Origin: Fischerella muscicola SAG 1427-1 = PCC 73103
Lineage (GTDB): Bacteria > Cyanobacteriota > Cyanobacteriia > Cyanobacteriales > Nostocaceae
Direction of reading: 5' to 3'
Assembly (NCBI RefSeq): GCF_000317245.1
Contig: NZ_AJLJ01000363.1
Coordinates: 1 to 44,064 of the forward strand
Length of the DNA stretch: 44,064 bases
Shown here: positions 1 through 7,387 of the stretch, piece after piece
Position numbering within the stretch: position 1 is the first letter of the stretch
How the letters are laid out: each line of letters opens with the position of its first letter
Program-made: the position numbers and the translations under genes
The notes under the pieces: generated by a model
Seen by the model: only the letters and a program-made list of their open reading frames with translations
The model's database searches: none
What the model was told of the DNA's origin: nothing

Positions 1-473
1 TATATTATCAATAGCTATTACATAAAATATAATTAGAATTTCAGATAATTCTCAGATAATTCTGTGTTGAGTTATTGGTAATGTAATCAATCGTTCAGGG
101 AATGTCTTGTTTGGAATCAAAATTTTTACTGGACTGAATTCATAGCAAATAATACGATTAAATACAATTTAGTATTAGATAGTTTCCTCAATTACTATGT
201 AAGTAATAAATTTAACGTAATATTGTTTGTACTTGCTTGCTAAAAAGTTAACGAAAAATGGAAAACAGAGGAAATCCCCATAAATAAATTAAGGGGATTT
301 GAATCGGACGCCTTGTTGAATCGCGCTCTTGCTCTCTCAAAAAAGATGAATCTCTTTTTCCACAAATAAATTAAGGGGCTTGCACCGATGATTCGGGCAG
401 GATTTACCCTGTTGCCTGTTCCCTATTCTCTATTTCCTGCCCGAAGGGGTAAAATATACCTTCAACTTCAAGA
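1..473. other. AT-rich intergenic region with short repeats
   Basis: No gene is visible. The stretch is AT-rich and lies downstream of the minus-strand GMC gene. A 15-bp direct repeat, AAATAAATTAAGGGG, occurs at 282-296 and 364-378. The first copy forms part of an inverted repeat AAATCCCC (272-279) / GGGGATTT (293-300) with a 13-nt loop. It has no clear T-run, so I do not call it a terminator. Confidence 0.5.
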
Positions 474-2423
474 TTAGGAAAGTTTAGCTTTAATGGTTTT
501 TGCTAAACGCTGTGATAAAGCAGCCAGCGTGAGAGCGGGATTCGCTGCCGGAATCAATGGCCAGACTGATGGATCTGCACAATAGAGGTTATCATAACTT
601 TCAAACTTCAGGTCAGTATCTACCACTCCAGTTCCATCGCCACTCATTCTGAGCGTTCCACCAGCGTGATGAACAGTGCCTTCATTTCCATAACCCATTC
701 CTTCGCTTGGCGTAAAAGGAATACCCAATTTACTTAAGATAGCGTTACGCATTTGTTGAGCAGCAGTAAAGTGAGAAACACCAGTTTGATTTCTCTTGAC
801 TTTAACTGATAACTTTTGACCTATACCATTCGAGCGAACAAAGTTATCGTTATCAAGAAAACTAGAGAAGGCAAAGGTTAGCTTGATTCGGGATGTATTT
901 GGAGCCTGTCGGATATCATCATCAGGGTTGCGTAGATTCCAATAAACTGGATTAATCAAAATTTCGATATTAAAAGGATGATTGCTAATTGTGGCATCAC
1001 GCTTAGACATAAACACCTTGGCGTGTTTATCTGGCCCTCCAAAGGGACTACCATCAGGAATTATGTATTCAGCGGAGAAGAAAGCAGGATGATCTGTTAG
1101 CCCGACTCCAATTTTGTTATTCGGATCGTTTAAATTACTATTGAGAGCAATTTTAGGACTTTCCAAAGAACCTGCCGCCAGAACAACTATCTTACCTTTA
1201 TATCTGCGGGTAACATTGCCCAATAAATCCTGGCAAACGACAGCTGTGGCTTTTGAACCTACTGTTTCGATTTTGGTCACCAAATGCCCTAAGTTAATTG
1301 TTAGACTCTCTCGTCCAGCAGTTCCATCGAAAGCCATTGAGGTCAAGAGAAGATCAGTGGTAGAAAAAGTACCTGTTGAACTTTCCAAGACATTTTCAAT
1401 TATATTGGCATCGCTAATATTCGGCTGATGTCGAGAGTGAGGCAGATCCTCAACAATCCAATCACTAAAGTCAGCAGAAAGCTTGGTGACGATATTGTCC
1501 TGAAAAGGTCCCAATGTCTTTCCTTTTCGCATTAACTTTTCTGCATCACTATACCCATTTTGAGTTGTGAAGAAGTTACGAATCTCAGTGGGCCAAAACT
1601 CTAATTCCCAATCGCGCATTCGCGGAATTAATCCAGACCAATAATTAGAGCGACCGCCTAAACTCAAATGTACGCCAAGGATAAAATCAGAGCCAGGTTC
1701 GTTATTGTAGTGTCCGACTTGATGATGCGTGGCTAGTCGCGACCAATCTCCAGGAAGATTAGTTGTATGTGTAGGAAAAGTTAAGCCACCAGCTTCAAGT
1801 ACTAATGTTTTAATACCAGAGTCGGATAAGGCATCTGCTAAGATTCCACCACCAACACCAGAACCGATCACAATTACATCATACTCAATATCTTCACGAG
1901 TATTACTAGGAATGCCATCTTGCCCTATCCTAGTACGATCAATGTGAAAGTTATCATACCCATGTTTATAACGATTCGGAACGGGAGGAAATTGAATTTG
2001 TGCTTCATTAAAAAATGCATCAGTGCTGGTTGATATGTTTAGATTGAAGCCATTCATCCAATAAGCTTGGTCAAGCACAAATTTGAATTCTAGATTATTA
2101 GGATAACTTGACTTTTCTAAAAAGAACTCCCAACCACCAAACCGATAAATTCCGAAAATGTCTTTCGTCCAGCCATCTTCAGCATTGCGTAAAGTAACAA
2201 GATGATTGGGAGCATATTGAGTTGTCTCGAAGCGAATTTTCAGCAGTGGTTTTGGTGCTGCTAGTATGGCTTTAGCAACAGATGGTGGTGAAAAATCTTG
2301 AGGCTTACCAATTTTTTTTGGGGTACGAACCCAAAAAGTTCCCTTGGCAACGGATGGTGATGAATCTGAAGATTCACCAATAAAAGTTTGATCTGTGCCA
2401 CTATGATACTGAAAATAATCCAT
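474..2423 (-). CDS. GMC-family FAD-dependent oxidoreductase with extra N-terminal domain
   Basis: A 649-residue protein. A Rossmann FAD-binding motif (YDVIVIGSGVGGG, residues about 181-193) is followed by VLEAGG. The C-terminal GMC signature is seen as HHAGGTLRMS and NPALTLAALSQRLAKTI near the end. The family oxidises alcohols or sugars through flavin; the substrate is not predictable. The flavin motif starts unusually late. Residues about 60-130 (FETTQYAPNH ... WEFFLE ... EFKFVLDQAYW) look like an immunoglobulin-fold, carbohydrate-binding-module-like domain, which is an inference. Residues 22-50 contain a short internal duplication (SPSVAKG / PPSVAKA). The ATG at 2423 is preceded by GGAG at 5 nt. 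The nearest neighbour, cofH, is divergent and seems unrelated. Confidence 0.85.
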   Translation of the reverse strand: MDYFQYHSGTDQTFIGESSDSSPSVAKGTFWVRTPKKIGKPQDFSPPSVAKAILAAPKPLLKIRFETTQYAPNHLVTLRNAEDGWTKDIFGIYRFGGWEFFLEKSSYPNNLEFKFVLDQAYWMNGFNLNISTSTDAFFNEAQIQFPPVPNRYKHGYDNFHIDRTRIGQDGIPSNTREDIEYDVIVIGSGVGGGILADALSDSGIKTLVLEAGGLTFPTHTTNLPGDWSRLATHHQVGHYNNEPGSDFILGVHLSLGGRSNYWSGLIPRMRDWELEFWPTEIRNFFTTQNGYSDAEKLMRKGKTLGPFQDNIVTKLSADFSDWIVEDLPHSRHQPNISDANIIENVLESSTGTFSTTDLLLTSMAFDGTAGRESLTINLGHLVTKIETVGSKATAVVCQDLLGNVTRRYKGKIVVLAAGSLESPKIALNSNLNDPNNKIGVGLTDHPAFFSAEYIIPDGSPFGGPDKHAKVFMSKRDATISNHPFNIEILINPVYWNLRNPDDDIRQAPNTSRIKLTFAFSSFLDNDNFVRSNGIGQKLSVKVKRNQTGVSHFTAAQQMRNAILSKLGIPFTPSEGMGYGNEGTVHHAGGTLRMSGDGTGVVDTDLKFESYDNLYCADPSVWPLIPAANPALTLAALSQRLAKTIKAKLS

Positions 2424-2684
2424 ATGTTCTCCGTAAGCTTGAGAGTAGACTGCTCGACGATGAAGCTTATAACTACAGCGTATTGACTTCCAATTACCGA
2501 CAAGGCTGTTTCATTCTCAAAAGCTGCTTGAGTGTATCTAATCCAAGACATTGCTGGAAAAACATAAGCAAGTTGCTCAGGAGTTGCTTGCTCGTTATCT
2601 TTAAATTATTAGCAGTGTAACTATTAAGCCTGCTATGTATATATTTCCAATCAATCCAGTCTTTGAGAGCAACAGCATATTAAA

Positions 2685-3827
2685 GTGATAAATAGCACAG
2701 TAGAAAAAATTCTTGATCGTGCCTTGATGGGGTATGATTTATCTTCTGAACAGGGATTAGTATTGTTACAACAATATGATGCAAGTTCAATTGCTGCGAT
2801 TCGTGTTACAGCAGATAAACTGCGTCAACGGCAAGCAGGCGACACAGTTACCTATGTGATCAATCGTAATATCAACTTTACTAATATCTGTGAGCAGCAC
2901 TGTAGTTTCTGTGCTTTCCGACGAGATGAAGGTGACGAAGGTGCTTATTGGTTAGACTGGACGGCAATTTTGGAAAAAACACAAGATGCTGTTAAACGGG
3001 GTGCAACAGAAATTTGTATGCAAGGTGGGTTAAATCCAGCAGCCCAAATCAACGGTAAGTCTTTGTCTTACTACCTGAAATTAGTAAAAACTATTAAACA
3101 GGAATTTCCTCATCTGCATCTACACGCTTTTTCTCCGCAAGAAATACAATTTATTTCTAGAATCGATGATCTAAGTTATGCTGAGGTAATTGCTGCTTTA
3201 CGAGATGCTGGTGTGGATTCTATGCCAGGAACAGCAGCTGAAGTATTAGATGATGAAGTGCGACGCGTACTGTGTCCGGAAAAAATTGACACTGCAACTT
3301 GGTTAGAAATTGTCACTACAGCTCATAAATTGGGTTTGCACACCACTAGTACGATGCTGTCAGGACATATTGAGAATCCAGAACAGCAAATTCAGCATTT
3401 AGAAAAATTGCGATCGCTCCAACAAACTGCCATCAATCAAGAATATCCAACTCGAATTACTGAGTTTATTTTATTACCATTTGTTGGACAGGAAGCACCA
3501 AAACCCCTGCGCCGTCGTGTCGGACGAGATCAACCTGTGTTAGAAAATGCACTTTTACTTACCGCAGTCGCCAGGATTTTCTTAGGAAACTGGATTTCTA
3601 ACCATCAACCAAGTTGGGTAAAACTAGGACTCCCAGGAGCTATAGAAGCTTTAAATTGGGGCTGTAATGATATTGGCGGAACATTAATGGAAGAACACAT
3701 TACCACCATGGCAGGGGCAATAGGGGGTACATGTATGGAAGTGGAAACCTTACAAAGTGCGATCGCTTCTCTAGGAAGACCTTATCAACAACGAGATACT
3801 CTTTATCAAAAGATAGGTAGTAGTTAG
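2685..3827 (+). CDS. cofH: FO synthase subunit 2 (CofH), radical SAM
   Basis: A 380-residue radical-SAM enzyme. It has the cluster motif NICEQHCSFCAF, giving Cys69, Cys73 and Cys76 in CxxxCxxC spacing. The following FRRDEGDEGAYWLD and MQGGLNP are typical of the CofH/MqnE group. With CofG it joins tyrosine-derived hydroxybenzyl to a ribityl pyrimidine to make the deazaflavin FO. In cyanobacteria FO is the light-harvesting chromophore of some photolyases. The C-terminal NDIGGTLMEE motif, also characteristic, is present. The start is GTG at 2685; no strong ribosome-binding site is visible. No cofG is in this window, as is common in cyanobacteria. MqnE/MqnC relatives are the alternative, but the whole-protein pattern favours CofH. 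Confidence 0.88.
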   Translation: MINSTVEKILDRALMGYDLSSEQGLVLLQQYDASSIAAIRVTADKLRQRQAGDTVTYVINRNINFTNICEQHCSFCAFRRDEGDEGAYWLDWTAILEKTQDAVKRGATEICMQGGLNPAAQINGKSLSYYLKLVKTIKQEFPHLHLHAFSPQEIQFISRIDDLSYAEVIAALRDAGVDSMPGTAAEVLDDEVRRVLCPEKIDTATWLEIVTTAHKLGLHTTSTMLSGHIENPEQQIQHLEKLRSLQQTAINQEYPTRITEFILLPFVGQEAPKPLRRRVGRDQPVLENALLLTAVARIFLGNWISNHQPSWVKLGLPGAIEALNWGCNDIGGTLMEEHITTMAGAIGGTCMEVETLQSAIASLGRPYQQRDTLYQKIGSS

Positions 3828-3898
3828 TCGATGGTCATTTGTCATTTGTCATCGGGAATTGGTTTCTCCCTGCTCCCTTGTCCCTCTTCCCTATTTTG

Positions 3899-3961
3899 AA
3901 TTTTGAATTTTGAATTTTGAATTTTGTAGGCGCAAGCCTTCCCGTAGGGTATTTTGAATTG
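3899..3961. repeat. 63-bp dispersed repeat, copy 1 (inverted partner at 6578-6640)
   Basis: Four AATTTTG heptamers are followed by the core GTAGGCGCAAGCCTTCCCGT and ATTTTGAATTG. The exact reverse complement of all 63 bases lies at 6578-6640, so the pair brackets psb27 and the glycoside-hydrolase-like gene. The GCGCAAGCCTTCCCG core looks like an interspersed cyanobacterial repeat that inserts into heptamer tracts. Confidence 0.85.
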
Positions 3962-4064
3962 TTTTGTTCCCAATTCCCTATCCCCACACACTTTCCCTTG
4001 GAATGATCCCCAGGATACCAATCCAGGATAGGATGGACGTTGATTTACATATAATTTCACATCA

Positions 4065-4469
4065 ATGATTATGAAGCGCTATTGGTCACGTCTGCTTGCT
4101 CTGGTCTTAGTTGTAGCTATTGGCCTAATGGGTTGTTCCGGTAGCCCAGATGGTTTATCTGGCGATTATCGCCAGGATACATTAGGTGTACTCAATACTT
4201 TAAGACATACCCTAGAGCTACCAGACGATTCACCAGAAAGATTAACAGCGCAATCACAAGCGCGTCAACAAATTAATACTTTTGCAGCTCGTTATCAACG
4301 GGATAATTCTGTCGCAGGTTTGGGTTCTTTCACAACTATGCGAACAGCCCTCAATTCTCTTGCTGGACACTATAGTTCTTATCCCAATCGTCCTGTACCG
4401 AAAAAGCTCAAGGATCGTTTAGAAATGGAGTTTAATCAGGTCGAAATGGCGCTAAAACGTGGTGCGTAA
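4065..4469 (+). CDS. psb27: Photosystem II assembly lipoprotein Psb27
   Basis: A 134-residue precursor. A hydrophobic signal (LLALVLVVAIG) ends in a lipobox LMGC, with Cys24 the predicted lipidated residue. The mature part carries Psb27 family features: DYRQDTLGVLNTLRHTLELP, ARQQINTFAARY and LNSLAGHYSSYPNRP. Psb27 binds CP43 and the lumenal side of assembling or repaired photosystem II and keeps the manganese cluster from forming too early. It acts as a lipoprotein in the thylakoid lumen. Two in-frame ATGs, 4065 and 4071, are possible starts. The upstream region is repeat-rich and shows no strong ribosome-binding site. Confidence 0.95.
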   Translation: MIMKRYWSRLLALVLVVAIGLMGCSGSPDGLSGDYRQDTLGVLNTLRHTLELPDDSPERLTAQSQARQQINTFAARYQRDNSVAGLGSFTTMRTALNSLAGHYSSYPNRPVPKKLKDRLEMEFNQVEMALKRGA

Positions 4470-4498
4470 TTGTCCATTACTTATCTAAAGTCATTAGG

Positions 4499-4563
4499 GG
4501 TAAAGCATTTGTACCAACATATTTTGTTTTGATAGTCAAAGATATACGTACAAATGCTTCACC
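4499..4563. repeat. Inverted-repeat element downstream of psb27
   Basis: GGTAAAGCATTTGTAC (4499-4514) is mirrored by GTACAAATGCTTCACC (4548-4563), 15 of 16 pairs, with a 33-nt centre. It starts 29 bp after the psb27 stop. It may be a small non-coding mobile repeat or end the psb27 transcript; no T-run follows. The remainder of the 331-bp gap to the next gene (4470-4800) holds the promoter candidate listed separately and nothing coding. Confidence 0.6.
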
Positions 4564-4601
4564 AATACAAGAGCTTTTAGTACTTACTCTTAAATACTAC
4601 G

Positions 4602-4610
4602 TGCTATAAT
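4602..4610 (+). promoter_or_regulatory. Candidate extended -10 promoter for the glycoside-hydrolase-like gene
   Basis: TGCTATAAT at 4602-4610 is an extended -10 element with a perfect TATAAT. The -35 position has no good match, as is common for extended -10 promoters. Transcription from about 4617 would leave a leader near 190 nt before the coding region at 4801/4810. Prediction only. Confidence 0.4.
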
Positions 4611-4800
4611 CTCTTGCTTTGTCCTTAAGGAGTGTCAAGCAATAGATTGTACCATCAAATTAAATAAAAAATGCGGCAACAGAAATGAGGTTTTGAGAGT
4701 CAGTCAAATTGGGCTGCAAAGCCTCAAAACTAAATTTGTAATTTTACACACTTCTTCCCAACTCATTTGATTTGGGGTAAATGATTTTTTTGTAATTTTA

Positions 4801-6351
4801 TTGCTAAATATGCTTAACCGTCCCCTGAATGTTGTAAAGCCAATGTTCTTTTGGCGGCGTCTTTTCGCTGCGGTTTTCAGCAGTACTTTGTTGATGCCAT
4901 ACTTTGAAACTCAGCCTGCACAGGCGCAAGAAGTCAACCAATTTTGCCAGATATCAGCAGCAGAAGCGCAAACAAAAGAAAAATTACGTTTGTCAGCCCT
5001 TGAAGGCAACCAACAAGCGCAAAATCAGTACCAGCAACTTGTGCGCCAACATACACAAACTGTACAAGAATGTCGAAATCGTAACTGGCCACAAGTCCAA
5101 GCAATTTGGTTGCGTTTGTATCCCTGCGACATTCAGCCGGGTAGTATCGACAGAATTATGGATCGAATTGTCAACCGAGGCTATAACCAAGTTTATTTGG
5201 AAGCCTTTTACGACGGACAGGTACTATTACCAGCAGCAAGTAATTCTACGGTATGGCCTTCTGTAATTCGTACACCGGGGGAAGAAAAAGCTGATTTATT
5301 ATTGAATGCAATTCAAAAAGGACAGGAACGGGGTTTAAAGGTCTACGCCTGGATGTTTACCGCTAATTTTGGCTATACCTACGCCCAGCGTCGTGATCGA
5401 GAAGGAGCGATCGCTCGCAATGGCAAAGGTCAAACAAGCTTGTATGTTGTAGATGATGGTTCTCAAGTATTTATTGATCCCTACAACGTGCAGGCAAAGC
5501 GCGACTATTACCAGATGGTACAAGAAATTTTACGCCGTCGTCCAGATGGAGTGCTGTTTGATTATGTGCGTTATCCACGGCAAACAGGAGGGGATTCTAT
5601 AGCCACTAAAGTTACAGATTTGTGGCTATATAGTGAAGCTACCCAACAAGCATTATTTCAACGGGCGCAGAATAATAAAGGGTTGGAATTAATTCGCCGC
5701 TTTTTGACTAAAGGATACGTGACAGCAGGAGATATCAGTGAAATTGACAAACTTTATCCTCAAGAAGGAGAACCGATGTGGCAAGGGCGTACACCACCGC
5801 CACCGCCACCCGCAGAACCATCATTACCAATAGGACAAAAAGCAGTCGCTGCGGTTATTCCCCCTGCACAAAGACAACCAATACTGCAATCAGAATTATG
5901 GCAGTTCTCTGTTGCCCACGCCATGCAAGGTATTCTAGATTTTGTCAATCTAGCTGCTTATCCAGCCCAAAAGCTGGGTATTCCCGCAGGGGTAGTGTTT
6001 TTTCCTGATGGGAACCAAACTGTTGGACAAGGTTATGATTCCCGCTTACAGCCTTGGGATCGGTTTCCAAGTTCTCTAGAGTGGCATCCGATGTCTTATG
6101 CTAATTGCGGCAATGTTGATTGTATTGCAGCACAAGTCAAGCAGGTACTAAGTGTTGCTAAACCAGGTACAAAAGTGATTCCTGCGATCGCTGGTCAATG
6201 GGGTAAAAATGTCAATGGTCGCCCATCACTAGACGCGCAAATGCAAGCAATGAGACCATTCGCCTCGCAACTTAGAGGAGTGAGCCATTTTGCCTATTCT
6301 TGGCAAGATCCTGAACACGACCAAGAACGGAAATTCTGTCGGGCGAAGTGA
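4801..6351 (+). CDS. Exported glycoside-hydrolase-like protein (family-10-like / DUF187-type TIM barrel)
   Basis: A 516-residue protein if read from TTG 4801; the ATG at 4810 (fourth codon) is the more likely start, and no clear ribosome-binding site decides it. The N-terminus has an RR-containing hydrophobic signal ending near QPAQAQE, so export is predicted. The core resembles the GHL10/DUF187 group of putative glycosyl hydrolases: AIWLRLYPCD, YNQVYLEAFYDG, GLKVYAWMFTANF, IDPYNVQAKRDYY and PDGVLFDYVRYPRQ. A proline-rich segment (GRTPPPPPPAEPSLP, about 330-345) splits the barrel halves, and the C-terminal half ends with a WHPMSYANC and PAIAGQW pattern. Substrate unknown; cell-wall or polysaccharide turnover is an inference. 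Confidence 0.75.
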   Translation: MLNMLNRPLNVVKPMFFWRRLFAAVFSSTLLMPYFETQPAQAQEVNQFCQISAAEAQTKEKLRLSALEGNQQAQNQYQQLVRQHTQTVQECRNRNWPQVQAIWLRLYPCDIQPGSIDRIMDRIVNRGYNQVYLEAFYDGQVLLPAASNSTVWPSVIRTPGEEKADLLLNAIQKGQERGLKVYAWMFTANFGYTYAQRRDREGAIARNGKGQTSLYVVDDGSQVFIDPYNVQAKRDYYQMVQEILRRRPDGVLFDYVRYPRQTGGDSIATKVTDLWLYSEATQQALFQRAQNNKGLELIRRFLTKGYVTAGDISEIDKLYPQEGEPMWQGRTPPPPPPAEPSLPIGQKAVAAVIPPAQRQPILQSELWQFSVAHAMQGILDFVNLAAYPAQKLGIPAGVVFFPDGNQTVGQGYDSRLQPWDRFPSSLEWHPMSYANCGNVDCIAAQVKQVLSVAKPGTKVIPAIAGQWGKNVNGRPSLDAQMQAMRPFASQLRGVSHFAYSWQDPEHDQERKFCRAK

Positions 6352-6712
6352 TTGGGGAGCGGGGACTTATCAATTAAAAATTAAAAATTAAAAATTAAAA
6401 ATTGGTAAGAGGGACAAGGAGGACAAGGGGGACAAGGGGAGCCAGTGCGCCCTTGGAGGTTTCCGTAGACGCGCTTTGCGCGGCTTCCCGCAGGGTACCA
6501 CTGCGCCCTTGGGGGTTCCCCCCGTTGTAGCACGTGGCGTTCCGTTGTAGCACCTGGCGTGGACAAGGGAGACATATCAATTCAAAATACCCTACGGGAA
6601 GGCTTGCGCCTACAAAATTCAAAATTCAAAATTCAAAATTAAGAACTTTTTGACTTTTGACTTTTGACTTTTGACTTTTGACTTGTTTAGCCCAATGCCC
6701 AATGCCCATTGA
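6352..6712. repeat. Repeat-packed intergenic region
   Basis: No gene is credible in these 361 bp. It contains an AATTAAA heptamer tract (about 6371-6402), a GGACAAGG tract (about 6413-6438), two copies of a TGCGCCCTTGG module, CGCGCTTTGCGCGGCTTCCC palindromic repeat pieces, two TTCCGTTGTAGCACSTGGCG-like copies, the inverted partner of the 63-bp repeat (6578-6640), and a TTGACTT heptamer tract (about 6648-6684). Confidence 0.8.
6578..6640. repeat. 63-bp dispersed repeat, copy 2 (inverted)
   Basis: This is the exact reverse complement of 3899-3961: CAATTCAAAATACCCTACGG, then GAAGGCTTGCGCCTAC, then AAAATTC heptamers. Both copies have the same heptamer flank, so they share ancestry beyond the core repeat. 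Confidence 0.85.
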
Positions 6713-7297
6713 CTAATGACGAATGACTAACTTTGTTTCTGTACAAACAGCATCTAAAGGTTTATCCCAAGGTTCAACAGGTAATTGGGGTAAGTAGGCA
6801 AAATCAAAGACAATGCCAATTGTTGATTTATTTGCCCACTCAGATGCAGCAAGCAAGCGATCATAATATCCTCCGCCGTAACCCAAACGATAGCCTTGCT
6901 GATCACAAGCAACACAAGGCACGAGAATTAAATCTACTTGCTCAGGATGTATAATTGGAGCTTCGGGGTGAGGTTCGGTAATGCCGTATATCCCAATTTT
7001 TACTGGGTCATTGAGTATCCAAATATGCCATGACAGTGAATTGTCAATGCAGCGAGGCATACCCCATATTTTTGGAGAGTGACTATCTTGCTCAAATAGG
7101 GGACTCAAATCGGGTTCCTGACGAAAGCTGAAATAAGCCAGTACTGTTTTGCCTTCGGTAAACTGAGGTAAGTTGAGAAGGTTGCTACAGATGCGATCGC
7201 TTTTTTGTTTCCATTCTGCCACTGACATTGATTGACGTTGTTTGAGAAGCGATTTTCGTAGTTTCTTTTTATCTAGTTGGCGATCAACTTTATCCAC
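6713..7297 (-). CDS. 5-formyltetrahydrofolate cyclo-ligase
   Basis: A 194-residue protein of the MTHFS family. It converts 5-formyltetrahydrofolate to 5,10-methenyltetrahydrofolate using ATP and so returns folate to one-carbon metabolism in the cytoplasm. The key substrate and ATP-binding signature is seen as YRLGYGGGYYDRLLA (about residues 130-145), preceded by DLILVPCVACDQQG. The N-terminal KKKLRKSLLKQRQSM is the usual basic start. The start is GTG at 7297. Length fits the family. It is followed on the same strand by repeat-rich DNA, so it is probably monocistronic or read with the large upstream HEAT gene (83-bp gap). Confidence 0.92.
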   Translation of the reverse strand: MDKVDRQLDKKKLRKSLLKQRQSMSVAEWKQKSDRICSNLLNLPQFTEGKTVLAYFSFRQEPDLSPLFEQDSHSPKIWGMPRCIDNSLSWHIWILNDPVKIGIYGITEPHPEAPIIHPEQVDLILVPCVACDQQGYRLGYGGGYYDRLLAASEWANKSTIGIVFDFAYLPQLPVEPWDKPLDAVCTETKLVIRH

Positions 7298-7367
7298 ACG
7301 AGAAAACTGATTTGTGCATTTATAATTGTAATTCTCAAATCTCCATCACCGACACCTAACACCTCTA

Positions 7368-7387
7368 GGGCTAACGGCCGTTAGCCC
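7368..7387. terminator. 20-bp perfect palindrome overlapping a stop codon
   Basis: GGGCTAACGGCCGTTAGCCC is a perfect palindrome centred between 7377 and 7378. It overlaps the TAA of the HEAT-repeat gene (7381-7383). It can form a strong hairpin at the 3' end of that mRNA. No T-run follows on the minus strand, so it may be an mRNA-stabilising hairpin or a dispersed repeat and not an intrinsic terminator. Confidence 0.4.

Noticed and set aside
1114..1947. Plus-strand frames opposite the GMC gene
   Set aside because: They are shadows of the minus-strand coding sequence, without family features or ribosome-binding sites.
3842..4060. Minus-strand frame of 72 codons upstream of psb27
   Set aside because: It is built from AATTTTG heptamers and dispersed-repeat sequence and has no protein-like composition.
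6381..6622. Two overlapping minus-strand frames rich in Pro-Cys repeats
   Set aside because: They read through short tandem repeats (LVPLVLLVP, CPPCPPCPP patterns) in an intergenic tract.
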